From Chryseobacterium taichungense (lineage in GTDB: Bacteria; Bacteroidota; Bacteroidia; Flavobacteriales; Weeksellaceae), in assembly GCF_900109935.1 (NCBI RefSeq), contig NZ_FOBV01000002.1:434001-498000 (forward strand): a stretch of DNA of 64,000 nt. The letters are read 5' to 3'. Below the pieces are notes generated by a model, which was not told where the DNA came from, searched no databases, and saw only the letters and a list, made by a program, of their open reading frames with translations. Positions 62,483 through 64,000 of the stretch are shown piece after piece. The translations under genes were made by a program, and so were the position numbers. Each line of letters opens with the position of its first letter. Within the stretch, counting starts at the first letter, position 1.

Positions 62483-63808
62483 ATGTTAAAAGTGAAATTT
62501 TTTATTAAAAATCCTAAGGAGGTTTCAAATTCAATTTATGTACGAGTAAGAGCTGGGAGAAAGCTCGATTTGGTATCAACCACTAAAGAAGTAACAAATC
62601 TTTCGGATTGGAATTCGGAAGAAGGTTATCTATTGGAGAGCTTTAAGGAGCTTAAAAATGGCAAAATGGTTGACCGTAGGGGTGCTGAAATCAAAAAGAG
62701 GATTCTTGAAAACACAAAAGTTAATTATAGGTTATCAGAGCTAAGGAAAGAGATTGAGGATGTTTATAAAGCCTCAGAGACATTTAATGCCCAGACTTTG
62801 AAAGGGCTGATATTTCCAGTTGTTATAGAAACAGAGGATTTAAGCAAACAGAGTTTTGTAGACTACTTTGAGACCTTCATTAACTCGAAAGGTTCCAGTA
62901 TAAGTGAGGACTATGTTACAAAGGTTAACAGCATTAAGGCTATTATTGAACGTTACAGCAAGTTTAAAAAACTCAAAGACTTACTATTGATGGACATTGA
63001 CACTGATTTCAAAAATGATTTTGAAAAGTATTGTCTTAATGTAGAAAAGTACTCAGCAAACTATTTTGAGAGGAATTTTAAATTCATTAAAACAATCTTA
63101 TACCATGCACAAGCCAACGGTTATCCTATTTATCACGGTTTGAGTAGAATTAAATGTGTGACAGAGAAAACAATGTTTGTTATACTGACTCCACAGGAAC
63201 TTGAACTTATTGAGGAAAGTAAATTTTCTGATGAACATCTGGAAGCAGCAAAGGACTGGCTTTTAATTTCCTGCTATTCAGGACAAAGGATTTCTGATTT
63301 TATGAGATTCAATACCAGCATGATAACCAAAAAGTATATTCTGGACAAAGAAAAATATTTTATAGAGTTCGTTCAGGAAAAAACAAAAAAGCAAATGCTT
63401 TTACCTCTCCATGAGAAAATTATTAAAATCTTAGAGAAAAGGGACTGGGATTTCCCCCGAAAGATGTCAGAACCCCGATACAATGAGCACATCAAAAAGG
63501 TTTGTGAATACGTTGGTATTGATGAAGAGGTTGAAGGTTCTTTATCTATTGAGGAAGGCAAAGATTCTAAACAGAAAATACAGACCTTAAAATCAAAGAA
63601 CAAAAGAAGAAAAGTAAAAGGAATGTACCCTAAGTACAAATTAATCAGTAGCCACACAGGAAGGAGAAGCTTTGCATCCAACAACTTCGGAACAATCCCA
63701 ACACCCTTATTAATGAGAGCTACAGGGCATTCATCAGAAGCCATGCTACTAAAGTACATTGGGAAAATTGAGGAGCAACAATCATTAGCACTAGCAGAAT
63801 ATTTATAA
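62483..63808 (+). CDS. Tyrosine site-specific integrase
   Basis: A 441-residue recombinase with an N-terminal arm-binding domain (VKFFIKNPKEVSNSIYVRVRAG), a SAM-like core-binding domain (about 125-225: SFVDYFETFINSKGSSISEDYVTKVN) and a catalytic domain. Catalytic residues are Arg in SCYSGQRISDFMRF, Lys in EKTKKQMLLPL, His and Arg in SSHTGRRSFASNNFG, His in RATGHSSEAML and Tyr in LKYIGK. All are intact. It is the first large gene inside the putative element at the tRNA-Ser scar, and an excisionase-like gene follows 24 bases downstream. Confidence 0.93.
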   Translation: MLKVKFFIKNPKEVSNSIYVRVRAGRKLDLVSTTKEVTNLSDWNSEEGYLLESFKELKNGKMVDRRGAEIKKRILENTKVNYRLSELRKEIEDVYKASETFNAQTLKGLIFPVVIETEDLSKQSFVDYFETFINSKGSSISEDYVTKVNSIKAIIERYSKFKKLKDLLLMDIDTDFKNDFEKYCLNVEKYSANYFERNFKFIKTILYHAQANGYPIYHGLSRIKCVTEKTMFVILTPQELELIEESKFSDEHLEAAKDWLLISCYSGQRISDFMRFNTSMITKKYILDKEKYFIEFVQEKTKKQMLLPLHEKIIKILEKRDWDFPRKMSEPRYNEHIKKVCEYVGIDEEVEGSLSIEEGKDSKQKIQTLKSKNKRRKVKGMYPKYKLISSHTGRRSFASNNFGTIPTPLLMRATGHSSEAMLLKYIGKIEEQQSLALAEYL

Positions 63809-63832
63809 ACATTAAAAAACAAATTTATTATT

Positions 63833-64000
63833 ATGAGTGACATTATCGTAACAAACAAAAACAACATTCAAGAAATCATTAGAGAAGAAGTAAAAAAGGG
63901 GCTTATCGAGTGGGCACACTGGTTTGAATCAAGAATAATTGATGAAGATAGAATTTACACAAGAGAGCAGACAATTAAGTACCTAGGGATTAGCCCCAGT
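63833..64000 (+). CDS. Excisionase-like/HTH protein, truncated by the window edge
   Basis: Fifty-six codons from ATG 63833 run off the end without a stop. After MSDIIVTNKNNIQEIIREEVKKGLIEWAHWFE comes EDRIYTREQTIKYLGISPS, the start of a MerR/excisionase-type helix-turn-helix (helix, then YLGIS turn). It follows the integrase by 24 bases and is probably cotranscribed. Similar small HTH proteins steer excision in Bacteroidetes elements. Confidence 0.7.
   Translation, partial: MSDIIVTNKNNIQEIIREEVKKGLIEWAHWFESRIIDEDRIYTREQTIKYLGISPS

Noticed and set aside
63373-63867. Minus-strand 164-codon frame
   Set aside because: Antisense to the catalytic domain of the intact integrase.

Overview
The window looks like the chromosome of a flavobacterium close to Chryseobacterium (Weeksellaceae). 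The DNA is AT-rich. Several promoters read as the Bacteroidetes type (TTTG, about 18-20 bases, TAnnTTTG). Typical lineage features are a metalloprotease with a type IX secretion (Por) tail, a CarboxypepD_reg/TonB-dependent beta-barrel protein, a CHASE3 hybrid kinase and integrases of the Bacteroidetes type. No ribosomal RNA or complete tRNA gene was seen. The genus is an inference from protein style only.

Layout. 0-6.4 kb: lipase, amidohydrolase, a decayed gene, quinone reductase, an SRPBCC-like protein and a TPR lipoprotein. 6.4-13.4 kb: two large PAS histidine kinases and a ZnT9-like cation transporter. 13.6-19.8 kb: aldo-keto reductase plus AraC regulator, a block of 22-bp tandem repeats, then AraC regulator, aldehyde dehydrogenase and alcohol dehydrogenase. 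20.2-26.6 kb: a drug-efflux locus (universal stress protein, TetR; MFS, HlyD and TolC components; MarR) marked by three copies of one operator-like palindrome. 26.8-31 kb: AKR-SDR-AraC, Crp and HAD. 31.2-35.9 kb: YbaK, CatB, AlaX-like, histidine phosphatase, Lrp, CMD, GNAT and DUF305. 36.2-40.5 kb: three exported enzymes (M4 protease, alpha/beta hydrolase, erythromycin-esterase-like). 40.6-48.8 kb: several regulator/enzyme pairs (HxlR with hydrolase-MFS, AraC with SDR, HxlR with flavin reductase, Crp with an HXXEE protein). 48.9-60.2 kb: beta-barrel protein, ArsR-AHSA1-YdeI operon, VOC, GNAT-NTF2 fusion, a chimeric beta-lactamase remnant, a bile-salt-hydrolase-like pseudogene, DinB, YbhB, AraC and a hydroxyacid dehydrogenase. 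60.4-64 kb: a mobile-element boundary with a decayed gene, a broken integrase, the last 15 bases of a tRNA-Ser gene with a leftward terminator, then an intact integrase and a truncated excisionase-like gene running off the window.

How the genes work together. Most of the window is a mosaic of small cassettes in which a one-component regulator (AraC x5, HxlR x2, Crp x2, MarR, TetR, ArsR, Lrp) sits beside one to three redox, hydrolase or transport genes. Detoxification and resistance is a theme: tripartite efflux, CatB acetyltransferase, erythromycin-esterase-like protein, MFS exporter and several NAD(P)H oxidoreductases. Gene decay is frequent: at least six remnants were assembled by hand translation, including two copies of one promoter plus N-terminus 10 kb apart, one of which is fused in frame to a beta-lactamase tail. 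The strongest leads are the three-site MarR-type operator set, the tRNA-Ser attachment scar with stacked integrases, a candidate 32-residue peptide ahead of the integrase, and the 22-bp tandem repeat block.
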